64,000 nt of DNA from contig NZ_CVQP01000012.1 in NCBI RefSeq assembly GCF_001040705.1, forward strand, positions 184,911 to 248,910, in the 5' to 3' direction. Position 1 is the stretch's first letter, and each line of letters starts with the position of its first letter. Position numbers and translations under genes: made by a program. Below the pieces are notes generated by a model, which was not told where the DNA came from, did no database searches, and was given only the letters and a program-made list of their open reading frames with translations. Positions 19,918 to 30,408 of the stretch are shown one piece after another. Source of the stretch: Rhodococcus sp. RD6.2 (GTDB lineage: Bacteria; Actinomycetota; Actinomycetes; Mycobacteriales; Mycobacteriaceae).

Positions 19918-20562
19918 ATGCACTCTGACACCGAACGGCTGTCCGCTGTGGTGGCTCGGCCACCCTTGCCTCTCCGCCCGCCCGCGTTTCGATCGGCTGC
20001 CGGGCGGGTGCCCGGCAGCGTCGTCGGGGGTCGATACCGGCTGCTGCACTGTTGTGGTGGCGGTGCGGAATTCGAGTTCTGGCACGGACGTGACGTCGTC
20101 ACCGACCGCGACGTCGGTCTGACGGTCCTGTCCAGCGACGCGGGTGATGCCGTCGACGTCGACGAAGTCTTTGCTCGCACAGTGTGGATGTGCGGGGTGA
20201 ACACCCCTGCGCTGGCCCGGATCGTCGACATGGTGGACACCGACTCCGGCGGAGTCGTCGTCGCCGAATGGCAGTCGAGTTGTTCTCTGGCGACGGCAGC
20301 GTCGGTCGTTCCGACGCGCTCCGAGGCGACGCGGTCAGCTCGGCCGCTGACCGACGCGATGCGGATCGCACACCGCTCCGGCGGCGTGCTTCATCTCGAC
20401 GCTCCGGGTCGTCTGCGCGTGGGTGCCGGAGGACACCTGTACGTCGCCTTCCCCGGGACGCTGCCCTCCGCGGACCGATTGGCGGATGTCCGCGGGCTGG
20501 CGTCCGCGCTGCGCGGTCTGCTTCACGGCGGCGGGGCCGGGTACGGCGCCCCCGTGTGGTGA
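19918..20562 (+). CDS. Stand-alone MurJ-type pseudokinase domain protein
   Basis: The 214-residue product begins with a Pro/Arg-rich leader and then shows VVGGRYRLLHCCGGGAEFEF followed by WHGRDVVTDRDVGLTVL. This is the N-lobe pattern of the pseudokinase domain at the C-terminus of mycobacterial MurJ (MviN), in which the ATP-binding lysine and catalytic Asp are absent. The end (GVLHLDAPGRLRVGAGGHLY, then DVRGLASALRGLL) matches that domain's C-lobe. There is no membrane segment and no MurJ flippase part. The ATG at 19918 is chosen as the first in frame near the conserved part; a TTG at 19885 is possible. It precedes an AraC gene in the same orientation, 81 bases away. A regulatory or scaffold role is an inference. 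Confidence 0.6.
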   Translation: MHSDTERLSAVVARPPLPLRPPAFRSAAGRVPGSVVGGRYRLLHCCGGGAEFEFWHGRDVVTDRDVGLTVLSSDAGDAVDVDEVFARTVWMCGVNTPALARIVDMVDTDSGGVVVAEWQSSCSLATAASVVPTRSEATRSARPLTDAMRIAHRSGGVLHLDAPGRLRVGAGGHLYVAFPGTLPSADRLADVRGLASALRGLLHGGGAGYGAPVW

Positions 20563-20643
20563 GCGAATCCCCGTCGTGGTGCGGGACGCCGGCGTAGGGT
20601 TGCTGCCCGTCGTGGTTGTCCTCGTCGGCAGGGTGGGGTGCAC

Positions 20644-21615
20644 ATGGAGGGGAGCGGGGTCCCCGCAGTAGCTGGTTCACGCGCCGGGGTCCGGCTGAGC
20701 GGCCCCGAGGGTCTCGTGACGCTGTCCGTCGCAGCCCAGGTGGCTGCTCCGCGTCCGCACCGGTTTCGAGCAACCCTGCGCGCCACCGACATCGGAGCCG
20801 TGCGTGTCAATCGATTGCGAACCTCCGCGGTGTCGGCGTCGCGGACGTCGGCGTCGCTCGCCGACCCGCACAGCGAGCTCCTCGCCGTCGTGGTCGTGCA
20901 GTCCGGTGAGGTGACCGTCGAGCAGCAGCAGACCTGTTGGCGTGTCGGGGCGGGCGAATTGGGCTTCCTCGATTTCGGCGAGACGTTCGACGTCGCGCTT
21001 GCCGGACGCGGTGACTATCTGTTCGCGTACCTGCCGCGCGCCGTGCTCGCCGCTCGGTCCGTCGACGCGGGTGCCCTCGCGGGTGCGGTCGTCGGGGACG
21101 GTCCCCTCACCCGAATGCTTCGCGGTGTTCTCGGCCAGTTCGCGGAGTCGGATCTCGGGGCGGGCGAATCCTCGGAGCTGGCGCTCGTCGAACACGCGGT
21201 GGTCGACCTCTGTGTCGCCCTCATCCGCGCAGCGTCCGGTCGCGCCGCCGACTCGGCCGCCTCGGGGAGTCTGAATCGTTCTCGTGCAATCGAGTTCGTG
21301 GAGAACAACTTCACCGATCCGACGTTGACCGTGGCCAGGGTCGCCGCGGCCCTCAATGTCAGCTCTCGGTACCTGCACAAGCTGTTCGAGGGGGAGAAGC
21401 ACTCGGTCTACGAGTTGATCCGGCGGCGACGGGTGGCGAGGGGCCTCGACCTGCTCGTCGACCCCGCACATGCGCACCTGAGTATCGGCCAGGTCGCTTC
21501 CCGAAGTGGGTTCGTCGGCTCCAGTCAGTTCGGACGCGCTGTCCGTCAGCTCACCGGATCGACGCCCCGCGCGATCCGGCGCGAGGGCACGGTCTCGGTC
21601 GCGGGCTCGGCGTAG
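20644..21615 (+). CDS. AraC family transcriptional regulator
   Basis: This protein of about 323 residues has an AraC-binding-like N-terminal domain of the type found in AraC/NimR/FeaR regulators (QQQTCWRVGAGELGFLDFGE, then FDVALAGRGDYLFAYLPRAVL) and a C-terminal HTH (VARVAAALNVSSRYLHKLFE, then FVGSSQFGRAVRQLTGSTPR). An AGGGTGGG sequence upstream supports the ATG at 20644; a GTG six bases earlier is also possible. It lies 81 bases behind the pseudokinase gene in the same orientation. Its 3' end overlaps the facing polymerase gene by 70 bases. The regulated pathway is unknown. Confidence 0.82.
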   Translation: MEGSGVPAVAGSRAGVRLSGPEGLVTLSVAAQVAAPRPHRFRATLRATDIGAVRVNRLRTSAVSASRTSASLADPHSELLAVVVVQSGEVTVEQQQTCWRVGAGELGFLDFGETFDVALAGRGDYLFAYLPRAVLAARSVDAGALAGAVVGDGPLTRMLRGVLGQFAESDLGAGESSELALVEHAVVDLCVALIRAASGRAADSAASGSLNRSRAIEFVENNFTDPTLTVARVAAALNVSSRYLHKLFEGEKHSVYELIRRRRVARGLDLLVDPAHAHLSIGQVASRSGFVGSSQFGRAVRQLTGSTPRAIRREGTVSVAGSA

Positions 21616-23147
21616 CAGTCGCGCACCGCGACGTCCATCGGGAATCGAACAGCGGTGTCGCCGAACAACAATCGGGTTGCCGATGCGGTCGCATCGAGAA
21701 CGTGCCGGACAGCGGCCTGTGGATCGCGGCTGTGCACGACCACCTCGTCATGCTGGAAGAACACCAGTTCCGACCCGGTGTCTGCCAGCCGGCGCCGCAA
21801 CTCGGCGAGCAGGCACAGCGCCCACTCGGCGGCGGTGGCCTGCACCACGAAGTTGCGGGTGAAGCGGCCCCGGGCGCGTGCGTCCCGATCAGGTCGGCCG
21901 TGCGCGTCTCCCTCCGACCACCAGCGTTCACCGGGCGGTGGGCAGGCGCGTCCCAGCCACGAGTGCACCACCTCTCCCCGCTCGCCCGCCCTGGCGGCGT
22001 CCTCGACATAGCGGACCGCCACGGGAAAACGTGTGCGCAGCAAGGTGAGTAGGGATCGTGCCTCGCCTGCGGTGGCGCCGTAGAGCACGCCGAGGATCGC
22101 GACCTTTGCCTTGGCGCGGTCGCCGCCAAAGACCTCGGCGGCGACCGGCGCGTACAGGTCGGCAGCGCCTGCCGCCGCGACCATCAGCGGATCGCCGGAC
22201 ATCGCGGCCAGGATTCGAGGTTCGAGCTGGCCCGCGTCCGCGATCACGAGGCTGTGGTCGGGGTCGGCAATCACGCTGGTACGCAACGCTTTGGGAATCT
22301 GCAGGGCACCGCCGCCGCGACTCGCCCATCGACCCGACACGACGCCACCCGGAACGTACACCGGCCGGAAGCGGTCTCCGGTGACCCAGGCGTCGAGCCA
22401 CGCCCAGCCGTTCGCCGAGTGCAGCTTGGCGAGATCGCGGTACCGCAGGAGCGGCGCGACCGCGGGATGGTCGACGTCGCGGAGCAGCCAGGCCCGCGTC
22501 GATGCCAACTCGACGCCGTCCCGGGCGAACGCCGCGACCACCTCCGGCTGCGACGCCGGGTTCACGCGTCGCCCGAAGGCAGCGCTCACCTCGTCTGCGA
22601 CCTCCCGGAGTCGTACGGGCAGGACGTCGGCAGGCACCCGCGGGCCGAGCGCCGCGTCGAGCAGGCGCCGGTGCGCGGCGGCCGAGAACGGCATGCCGAT
22701 GTGCCCCATCTCCGCTGCGGCGAGACCGCCCGCCGACTCCGCGGCGACGAGCAGGCGCAGGCGGGCGTCGGGTCCCGTCCGCGCCACCTGGTCGGCATGC
22801 TCGGCGAGCACCGCGTCCGGGTCGGCGGCGGGGGTGGTCTCGAACAGCGCGGGCCGCTCGTCGGCGGGCGCCGCCGTCACCGCAGCGGGGGCCAGTCCGG
22901 CCCGGGTGCGCAGCAGTGCCCCGGTCAGGGCGAGGTCGTGGCACCGCTGCACCCGCAGGCCCGCCCGCAAGACCGACGGGTAGATCGCCGCGGTGTCCGG
23001 CCACACCCAGCGCGGAGCTTCGGGTTCGAACGCCCGGACGGCGGCCGCCGCGTCCGGGAACAGCGCGGGCGGGGCGGTGGCCGCGCCGGTGTCGTCGGTG
23101 CGGATCGCGACGACGCGTTCCGGGCCCGGTGCCAACACGACTCTCAC
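21546..23147 (-). CDS. Family A DNA polymerase-like protein (bifunctional exonuclease/polymerase family)
   Basis: This 533-residue protein carries the polymerase motifs of family A: motif A in LVIADAGQLEPRILAAMSGD, motif B in KAKVAILGVLYGATAGEA, and motif C in FFQHDEVVVHS. The first 200 residues occupy the position of a 3'-5' exonuclease, but the DxE catalytic motif is not visible, and there is no 5' nuclease domain. It is about 60% of the length of PolA. Actinobacteria often carry this short paralogue beside a full-length polA; its cellular role is not established. The 3' end overlaps the convergent AraC gene by 70 bases. Confidence 0.85.
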   Translation of the reverse strand: MRVVLAPGPERVVAIRTDDTGAATAPPALFPDAAAAVRAFEPEAPRWVWPDTAAIYPSVLRAGLRVQRCHDLALTGALLRTRAGLAPAAVTAAPADERPALFETTPAADPDAVLAEHADQVARTGPDARLRLLVAAESAGGLAAAEMGHIGMPFSAAAHRRLLDAALGPRVPADVLPVRLREVADEVSAAFGRRVNPASQPEVVAAFARDGVELASTRAWLLRDVDHPAVAPLLRYRDLAKLHSANGWAWLDAWVTGDRFRPVYVPGGVVSGRWASRGGGALQIPKALRTSVIADPDHSLVIADAGQLEPRILAAMSGDPLMVAAAGAADLYAPVAAEVFGGDRAKAKVAILGVLYGATAGEARSLLTLLRTRFPVAVRYVEDAARAGERGEVVHSWLGRACPPPGERWWSEGDAHGRPDRDARARGRFTRNFVVQATAAEWALCLLAELRRRLADTGSELVFFQHDEVVVHSRDPQAAVRHVLDATASATRLLFGDTAVRFPMDVAVRDCYAEPATETVPSRRIARGVDPVS

Positions 23148-23187
23148 GATGTCAGTGTGTAGGACGGGCCCGACACGTCCCGGTCGT

Positions 23188-24399
23188 TCAGCCCTCGTCC
23201 GCCCGGTGCCGGATCCGGTCGCGAGGATCGGCGAACCGCCACGTCTCGTATCCGATCATCGCGGCCAGCACCGCGGTGAGCGCTGCCAGTGTCGCGAGCG
23301 CGGGGGTGTGCCAGAGCACGGGGATCAACGCGACCAGCACGGCCGCCGTCACGACCCGGGGATAGGTGATCGACCCGGTCGGGTACGCCTTGAAGTAGAC
23401 CAGCGCCAGCAGGAACAAGGCGGCGCCGCCGAGCAGCGCCACGAGCGGCCAGCCGTACAGCGGGTCGGTGAGGCGGTGGTGGTTTCCGTCCGCGACGTAC
23501 GAGAGCACCTTCTTCAACCCGAGCGACATGAGCACGATCCCCGCCACCATCGGCATGTGCGCGAAGGTGTAGCAGTGCTGGGCGATCCTGATCACCCGGG
23601 TGCCCGTCGCGGACTCGAAGGCGTGCTCGACGGCAAGGGACGTGACGTCGAAGTACGTCCACCACATCAGCGCCGACACGGCGAGCCCGAGCAGTGTCGC
23701 GACGATGATCGCCCACGAGATCGGCAGCGCCGCCACCCCGATGCCGATCGAGGTGATCGATTCACCCAGCGCGATGATGACGATCAGCCCGTGCCGTTCG
23801 GCGAAATGGCTCACCGATCGCAGCCGCCACCCCGCGCCGCCGATCATTGTGCCGAGGTAGTCGCCTGCCAGGGCGAGGAACCACATCGCGGTCTGGGCGG
23901 GGCCGGTCAGCTGGGACGCGATCAACAGGCAGACGGTGCCGACCGCCATGCTCGGCACGAATCGGAGGACCTGACTGCGTAGTTGGGGGTCCTCCCTGCT
24001 GATGACGAAGAACATCAGCAGGTGCAGCAGTCGCACCACGAAGTAGCCGAGTGCGAACACGACCGGGCCGGACAGGCCGCCGGGCAGGTCGTCGAACGCC
24101 TCGGGGATGGTGAGAGCCACGATGAACACCGCGCCCATCGCGGCGAACATCACCACCCGGGCGACGCCCTCGTCGGCACGGACCAGGTTCCACAGCCACG
24201 AGTACCCGACCCAGCACCACCACACGACGGCCATGACGAGAACCCCGCGCAGCAGGTTGGTTCCACTCGGGTCGTCCGCCATCAGGTCGGTGACTCGGGT
24301 CAACGCGAACACGAACACGAGGTCGAAGAACAGCTCCAGCGGGGAAACCGAGGCACGCTCCTGCACCTGCTGCAGGCGTAGTCGCCGAGGAAAGGTCAT
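23188..24399 (-). CDS. Low temperature requirement protein A (LtrA) family membrane protein
   Basis: This 403-residue protein has about 11 hydrophobic helices. The N-terminal VSPLELFFDLVFVFALTRVT and the middle FAERHGLIVIIALGESITSI are the two signatures of the LtrA family, first named from Listeria cold growth. The biochemical activity is unknown. The ATG at 24399 is used because the conserved domain starts at once; the frame is open upstream without a good start. It is divergent from the lysC operon. Confidence 0.9.
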   Translation of the reverse strand: MTFPRRLRLQQVQERASVSPLELFFDLVFVFALTRVTDLMADDPSGTNLLRGVLVMAVVWWCWVGYSWLWNLVRADEGVARVVMFAAMGAVFIVALTIPEAFDDLPGGLSGPVVFALGYFVVRLLHLLMFFVISREDPQLRSQVLRFVPSMAVGTVCLLIASQLTGPAQTAMWFLALAGDYLGTMIGGAGWRLRSVSHFAERHGLIVIIALGESITSIGIGVAALPISWAIIVATLLGLAVSALMWWTYFDVTSLAVEHAFESATGTRVIRIAQHCYTFAHMPMVAGIVLMSLGLKKVLSYVADGNHHRLTDPLYGWPLVALLGGAALFLLALVYFKAYPTGSITYPRVVTAAVLVALIPVLWHTPALATLAALTAVLAAMIGYETWRFADPRDRIRHRADEG

Positions 24400-24542
24400 G
24401 ACCCCATCGTGGCAGTGGTCACATGAACACGCAGTGTCCTCGGGATTGCTGATGCCCGGCTGGATGAAAGTCGCCCGGCCACCGTCGGTAAGGTTGACAA
24501 TCGGACTTCGTAACCAGATCCCAGATCCGGAGGTTGATTGGC

Positions 24543-26853
<2,311 letters not shown>

Positions 26854-26879
26854 CGCCGTCTGCCTGCTTCCCACCCTTC

Positions 26880-26926
26880 CTGAATGGCCCATTCATACAG
26901 TCCGACTGTATGAATGGGCCATTCAG
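26880..26926. terminator. Long perfect hairpin terminator of lysC-asd
   Basis: A perfect 22-bp stem (26880-26901 with 26905-26926) with a 3-base loop lies between asd and a convergent gene. Each arm also contains its own palindrome of the type GAATGGsCCATTC. The stem is AT-richer than the other terminators here. Confidence 0.75.
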
Positions 26927-26935
26927 GCATTGGGG

Positions 26936-27310
26936 TCAGGGGAGGCGGAACCGAGGGATCGGGGGCGCGTCGGGGTAGGCCGCGGCATCACCGAGTTCGG
27001 CGACCAGGTGCCGTGCCCACCCGACGAGCCCGCCGATGTCGAGGGCATGCGGCGGGCTCACTTCGTGCGCGTCCAACAGTTCGGCGCCGCGTCGCAGGGT
27101 GCTCGGTGCCGCGGCATCGTTCCGCGCGATCTGCGTGAGCCCTTCGGTGAGCAGTGCCAGGCCCTGCCAGAGTTCCAGTTCCGAATCCGGGGCGGACGCC
27201 GCGGCCCCGGCAAGCAGGGCGGTCGCCTCCTCCGGTGATCCGTGGTCGAGGAGTCTCTGCGCCTCGGTGACGGTGGCGCCGAGGTCGAGCCGCTGCCGAC
27301 TGTCGGTCAT
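26936..27310 (-). CDS. DUF309 family protein
   Basis: This 124-residue, mostly helical protein has the DUF309-like pattern LDHGSPEEATALLAG, then LELWQGLALLTEGLTQIARN and LRRGAELLDAHEV. No catalytic residues are apparent and the role is unknown. The ATG at 27310 is used; upstream residues of the same frame look non-coding and overlap the start of the neighbouring protein. It follows the YihY/BrkB membrane protein gene with a gap of about 10 bases in the same orientation and is probably co-transcribed with it. Confidence 0.65.
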   Translation of the reverse strand: MTDSRQRLDLGATVTEAQRLLDHGSPEEATALLAGAAASAPDSELELWQGLALLTEGLTQIARNDAAAPSTLRRGAELLDAHEVSPPHALDIGGLVGWARHLVAELGDAAAYPDAPPIPRFRLP

Positions 27311-27320
27311 GGTCGAAACG

Positions 27321-28256
27321 CTAGCCGCTGTGTTCGGCCTGTGGAAGGTCCCGGTCGTTCGCTTCGACCACGGCGTCGGCGACGGGACCGCGGAGCGCTC
27401 GTCCGATCGGCCCCTCGTCGAGTGCGAGTGCCTTGACGACGACGGTCGACCCGACCACGGCGGCGGACTGGACGAACAGCCAGGTGATGGCGGTGAACAC
27501 GACGCCAAGTTCGCCGAACTTGCTCTGTGCGGATGCCACGGCGAGGGGTAGGTAGACGAGGCCGCCGATGCCGATGGCGGTGAGGCACGCCGAGGTCAGT
27601 GCAGCGGTTGCCCACAGCACCCGGCCGGCGAGCCGGCCCTGTGTGAGCAGGTACGGCACCGCCATCCACAGGCCGAACCAGACGAGGGCTTCGCCCAGGA
27701 ATGCGAGTGGAGGTCCGATCCACTCGACCGTGGAGAAGTGCCGCACCCGGCCGAGGAGGCCGATCGCGGCTGCGACGGCGACGACGACGGCGATCCAACG
27801 CCACCACCCGCTCACGCTCAGTGCCGGTACGTCCCAGACCTTGCCGTAGACGCGGCCGAGGGCGCGGGCGAAGGAAGTGCCGCTGATCAAGACCATCAAG
27901 ATCCCGACGACGCCGAAGGCGGCGAAGGTCGGCGGGCTCGCCTCGACGGCGTCGGCCGTGGTGCGGGTGATGGATGTCAGCGATCCGGGGTCGATGCCGA
28001 ATTGGGACGACAGGGTGCCGGAGGCGAGGTCGAGGTTGCTGAACGTTCCGACGGCGATGATGACGGGCAGGACGGAGATGAACTCCTGCGCGGCGAGCGT
28101 CATCGCCCGGTCGGCGAGTTCGATTTCGGCGAGTCCGCGGATCGCCCGGGCGACGGTGCGTCCCGGTGTGGTCCCGCGCAGCCAGCCGTGCGCCGACTGC
28201 TTGCGCACCTCGAGGGCTTCCTTGGCCAACTCGACCGACAACTTGGTGGGCTTCAC
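27321..28256 (-). CDS. YihY/BrkB (YhjD-like) family membrane protein
   Basis: This protein of about 311 residues has six main hydrophobic helices in the YihY/virulence factor BrkB arrangement, with the conserved region around MTLAAQEFISVLPVIIAVGT and ALGRVYGKVWDVP. Despite early annotation as RNase BN, the family is an inner-membrane protein of uncertain function; the E. coli relative YhjD has been linked to lipopolysaccharide precursor export. The GTG at 28256 is chosen because conservation begins there; the frame is open 60 bases upstream and no clear ribosome site is seen. Divergent from the alkylsulfatase gene. Confidence 0.82.
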   Translation of the reverse strand: MKPTKLSVELAKEALEVRKQSAHGWLRGTTPGRTVARAIRGLAEIELADRAMTLAAQEFISVLPVIIAVGTFSNLDLASGTLSSQFGIDPGSLTSITRTTADAVEASPPTFAAFGVVGILMVLISGTSFARALGRVYGKVWDVPALSVSGWWRWIAVVVAVAAAIGLLGRVRHFSTVEWIGPPLAFLGEALVWFGLWMAVPYLLTQGRLAGRVLWATAALTSACLTAIGIGGLVYLPLAVASAQSKFGELGVVFTAITWLFVQSAAVVGSTVVVKALALDEGPIGRALRGPVADAVVEANDRDLPQAEHSG

Positions 28257-28403
28257 AGAGCAAGTCAACCTGACGTCGGGGCGGTGCGGCACCCCAAATC
28301 CTCGGCGGGGTGCCATTCACCCGAAACGGATGATCCAGGGCCTTGGGGACGTGGACACGATGGGGACGGACCGGTGTCCCCACGCGAACGGAGTTGATCG
28401 GCA

Positions 28404-30209
28404 ATGGCCCTGGACTTTTCGGACCGTACGGATTTCGACAACGCAGGGCGGGGGTTCATCGCCACGCTGGACCCGGTGACGATCACCGACGCCGAGGGGC
28501 GCGTCGTGTTCGACCTCAGCAAGTACGGCTTCCTCGGTGGCGAGTGTCCGGAGACCGTCAATCCCAGTCTGTTCCGGCAGGCCCAGCTCTGCTACCGGAG
28601 CGGGTTGTTCGAGGTCACCGACGGCATCTATCAGATCCGTGGATTCGACATCTCGAACATGACCCTGGTCGAGGGGGACAGCGGAGTGATCGTGATCGAT
28701 CCGATGATCTCTGCCGAGTGCGCGGCAGCCGGCCTCGCGCTGTACCGGGAGCACCGGGGCGACCGGCCGGTCACCGGCCTGATCTACACCCATTCGCACG
28801 GGGATCACTTCGGGGGTGTGATGGGGGTGTTGCCGGACGGCGCCGGGGACATTCCGATCATCGCGCCGGAAGGGTTCCTCGCGGAGGCGGTGTCGGAGAA
28901 CGTGTACGCGGGCACGGCGATGAACCGGCGGGCGAACTACCAGTACGGCGCCACACTCGAGGCCGGGCCCCAGGGCCAGGTCGGGCTGGGGCTCGGCATC
29001 GCGGTGTCGGGTGGTTCGCTCGGTCTGATTCCGCCCACGCTCGACATCACCCACACCGGGCAGGAGGAGACGGTCGACGGGGTGCGGATCGTCTTCCAGA
29101 TCACGCCCGGAACCGAGGCGCCATCCGAGATGAACTTCCACTTTCCGGAGAAGCGGGCCCTGTGCGCGGCCGAGAACGCGACGCACAACCTGCACAATCT
29201 GCTGACCTTGCGCGGCGCGCTCGTGCGGGACCCGCGCATCTGGTCCCGGTACCTGGACGAGATGATCGAACTGTTCGTCGACGATTCCGACGTCGTGTTC
29301 GCCTCGCACCACTGGCCGACCTGGGGTGGCGACAGCATCCGCCGGTTCCTGTCCGAGCAGCGCGACCTGTACGCCTACCTGCACGATCAGACCCTCCGAA
29401 TGCTCAACGTCGGCCTGACCGGTGCGGAGATCGCGGAGCAGTTCACGCTGCCGCCCACGTTGGACGCGGCGTGGCACGCGCGCGGCTACTACGGCTCGGT
29501 CAGTCACAACGTCAAGGCGATCTACCAGCGCTACATGGGGTGGTTCGACGGCAATCCGTCGTCGCTGTGGCAGCATCCGCCGCAGGAACTCGCCACCAGG
29601 TATGTCGACGTCCTCGGTGGCGTCCCCGCTGTTCTGGAGAAGGCCCGCGGGTACACGGACGGTGGCGATCTGCGGTTCGCCGCCGAACTCCTCAAACACG
29701 CCGTGTTCGCCGACCCGGACAACACCGACGCCCGGGAGGCCCTCGCCGACGTGTACACCCGGCTCGGTTTCGGCGCGGAGAACCCGACGTGGCGCAACTT
29801 CTACCTCACAGGTGCGAAGGAACTGCGGGGGGAGATCACCCCGCCGGACATCGATCTCGGTGCAGGCATGGCCGCGGCGCTGACCGTCGAGCAACTCTTC
29901 GACACCCTGGCGATCCGGGTCGACGGCGTGCGCGCGGCCAGTGAATCACTGTGCATCACATGGAATTTCACCGACCTGAACACCACGATCAGGCTGGCGC
30001 TGTCGAACGGTGCGCTGATTCAGACTCCCGACCCCAGATCCGAGGCGTCGTCCGACCTGGTGGTCACGCTCACCAAGGTGCAGTTGCTCGCGATCCTGGC
30101 CGGTGGCGGACTCGACGGGGTCGAGTACACGGGCGACCCGGCCGCGTTGAAGCGCCTCGTGGCGGTGCTCGACGAGCCCGACCCGGCCTTCGCGATCGTC
30201 ACCCCCTGA
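28404..30209 (+). CDS. Linear alkylsulfatase, metallo-beta-lactamase fold (SdsA1/BDS1 type)
   Basis: This 601-residue protein has a metallo-beta-lactamase domain with the zinc motif GLIYTHSHGDHFGGVMGVLP (about residue 130), a second site at CAAENATHNLHNLL, a central alkylsulfatase dimerisation domain (LGAENPTWRNFYL-type region after residue 380) and a C-terminal SCP2-like lipid-binding domain (about 480-601). The family removes sulfate from primary alkyl sulfates such as dodecyl sulfate. No signal peptide is visible, so it is probably cytoplasmic. It stands alone, with a 147-base gap to the divergent YihY gene and a strong terminator after it. Confidence 0.92.
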   Translation: MALDFSDRTDFDNAGRGFIATLDPVTITDAEGRVVFDLSKYGFLGGECPETVNPSLFRQAQLCYRSGLFEVTDGIYQIRGFDISNMTLVEGDSGVIVIDPMISAECAAAGLALYREHRGDRPVTGLIYTHSHGDHFGGVMGVLPDGAGDIPIIAPEGFLAEAVSENVYAGTAMNRRANYQYGATLEAGPQGQVGLGLGIAVSGGSLGLIPPTLDITHTGQEETVDGVRIVFQITPGTEAPSEMNFHFPEKRALCAAENATHNLHNLLTLRGALVRDPRIWSRYLDEMIELFVDDSDVVFASHHWPTWGGDSIRRFLSEQRDLYAYLHDQTLRMLNVGLTGAEIAEQFTLPPTLDAAWHARGYYGSVSHNVKAIYQRYMGWFDGNPSSLWQHPPQELATRYVDVLGGVPAVLEKARGYTDGGDLRFAAELLKHAVFADPDNTDAREALADVYTRLGFGAENPTWRNFYLTGAKELRGEITPPDIDLGAGMAAALTVEQLFDTLAIRVDGVRAASESLCITWNFTDLNTTIRLALSNGALIQTPDPRSEASSDLVVTLTKVQLLAILAGGGLDGVEYTGDPAALKRLVAVLDEPDPAFAIVTP

Positions 30210-30218
30210 GACGTGTCC

Positions 30219-30258
30219 GGCCCGGTGTGGTGAGCCACGCCGGGCCGGGCTTTGTTTT
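30219..30258 (+). terminator. Rho-independent terminator of alkylsulfatase gene
   Basis: A 12-bp stem with one G-U pair (30219-30230 with 30235-30246) and a TGAG loop is followed by GGGCTTTGTTTT. The T run overlaps the start of the FurA-type box of katA. Confidence 0.85.
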
Positions 30259-30274
30259 GACTAATTCCAGAAAA
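30257..30274 (+). promoter_or_regulatory. FurA-type box upstream of katA
   Basis: TTGACTAATTCCAGAAAA is nearly the same as the sequence before furA at 31914 and as the FurA operator of mycobacterial furA-katG (TTGACTnnTTCCAGAAA). It lies about 135 bases upstream of katA, and its TTGACT also looks like a -35 hexamer. Confidence 0.7.
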
Positions 30275-30408
30275 GGTGTTGTGGTTGACCCGGTGGCCGA
30301 GTTCGGCCCCATGCCGTGAACAGCCCCCGCGGCACGGCCACCGCCGAGTTCAACCGAGGTCCGGACGAGCACCACGCCGACGGCGTGGAGAAAGCGAAGG
30401 GATCACCC

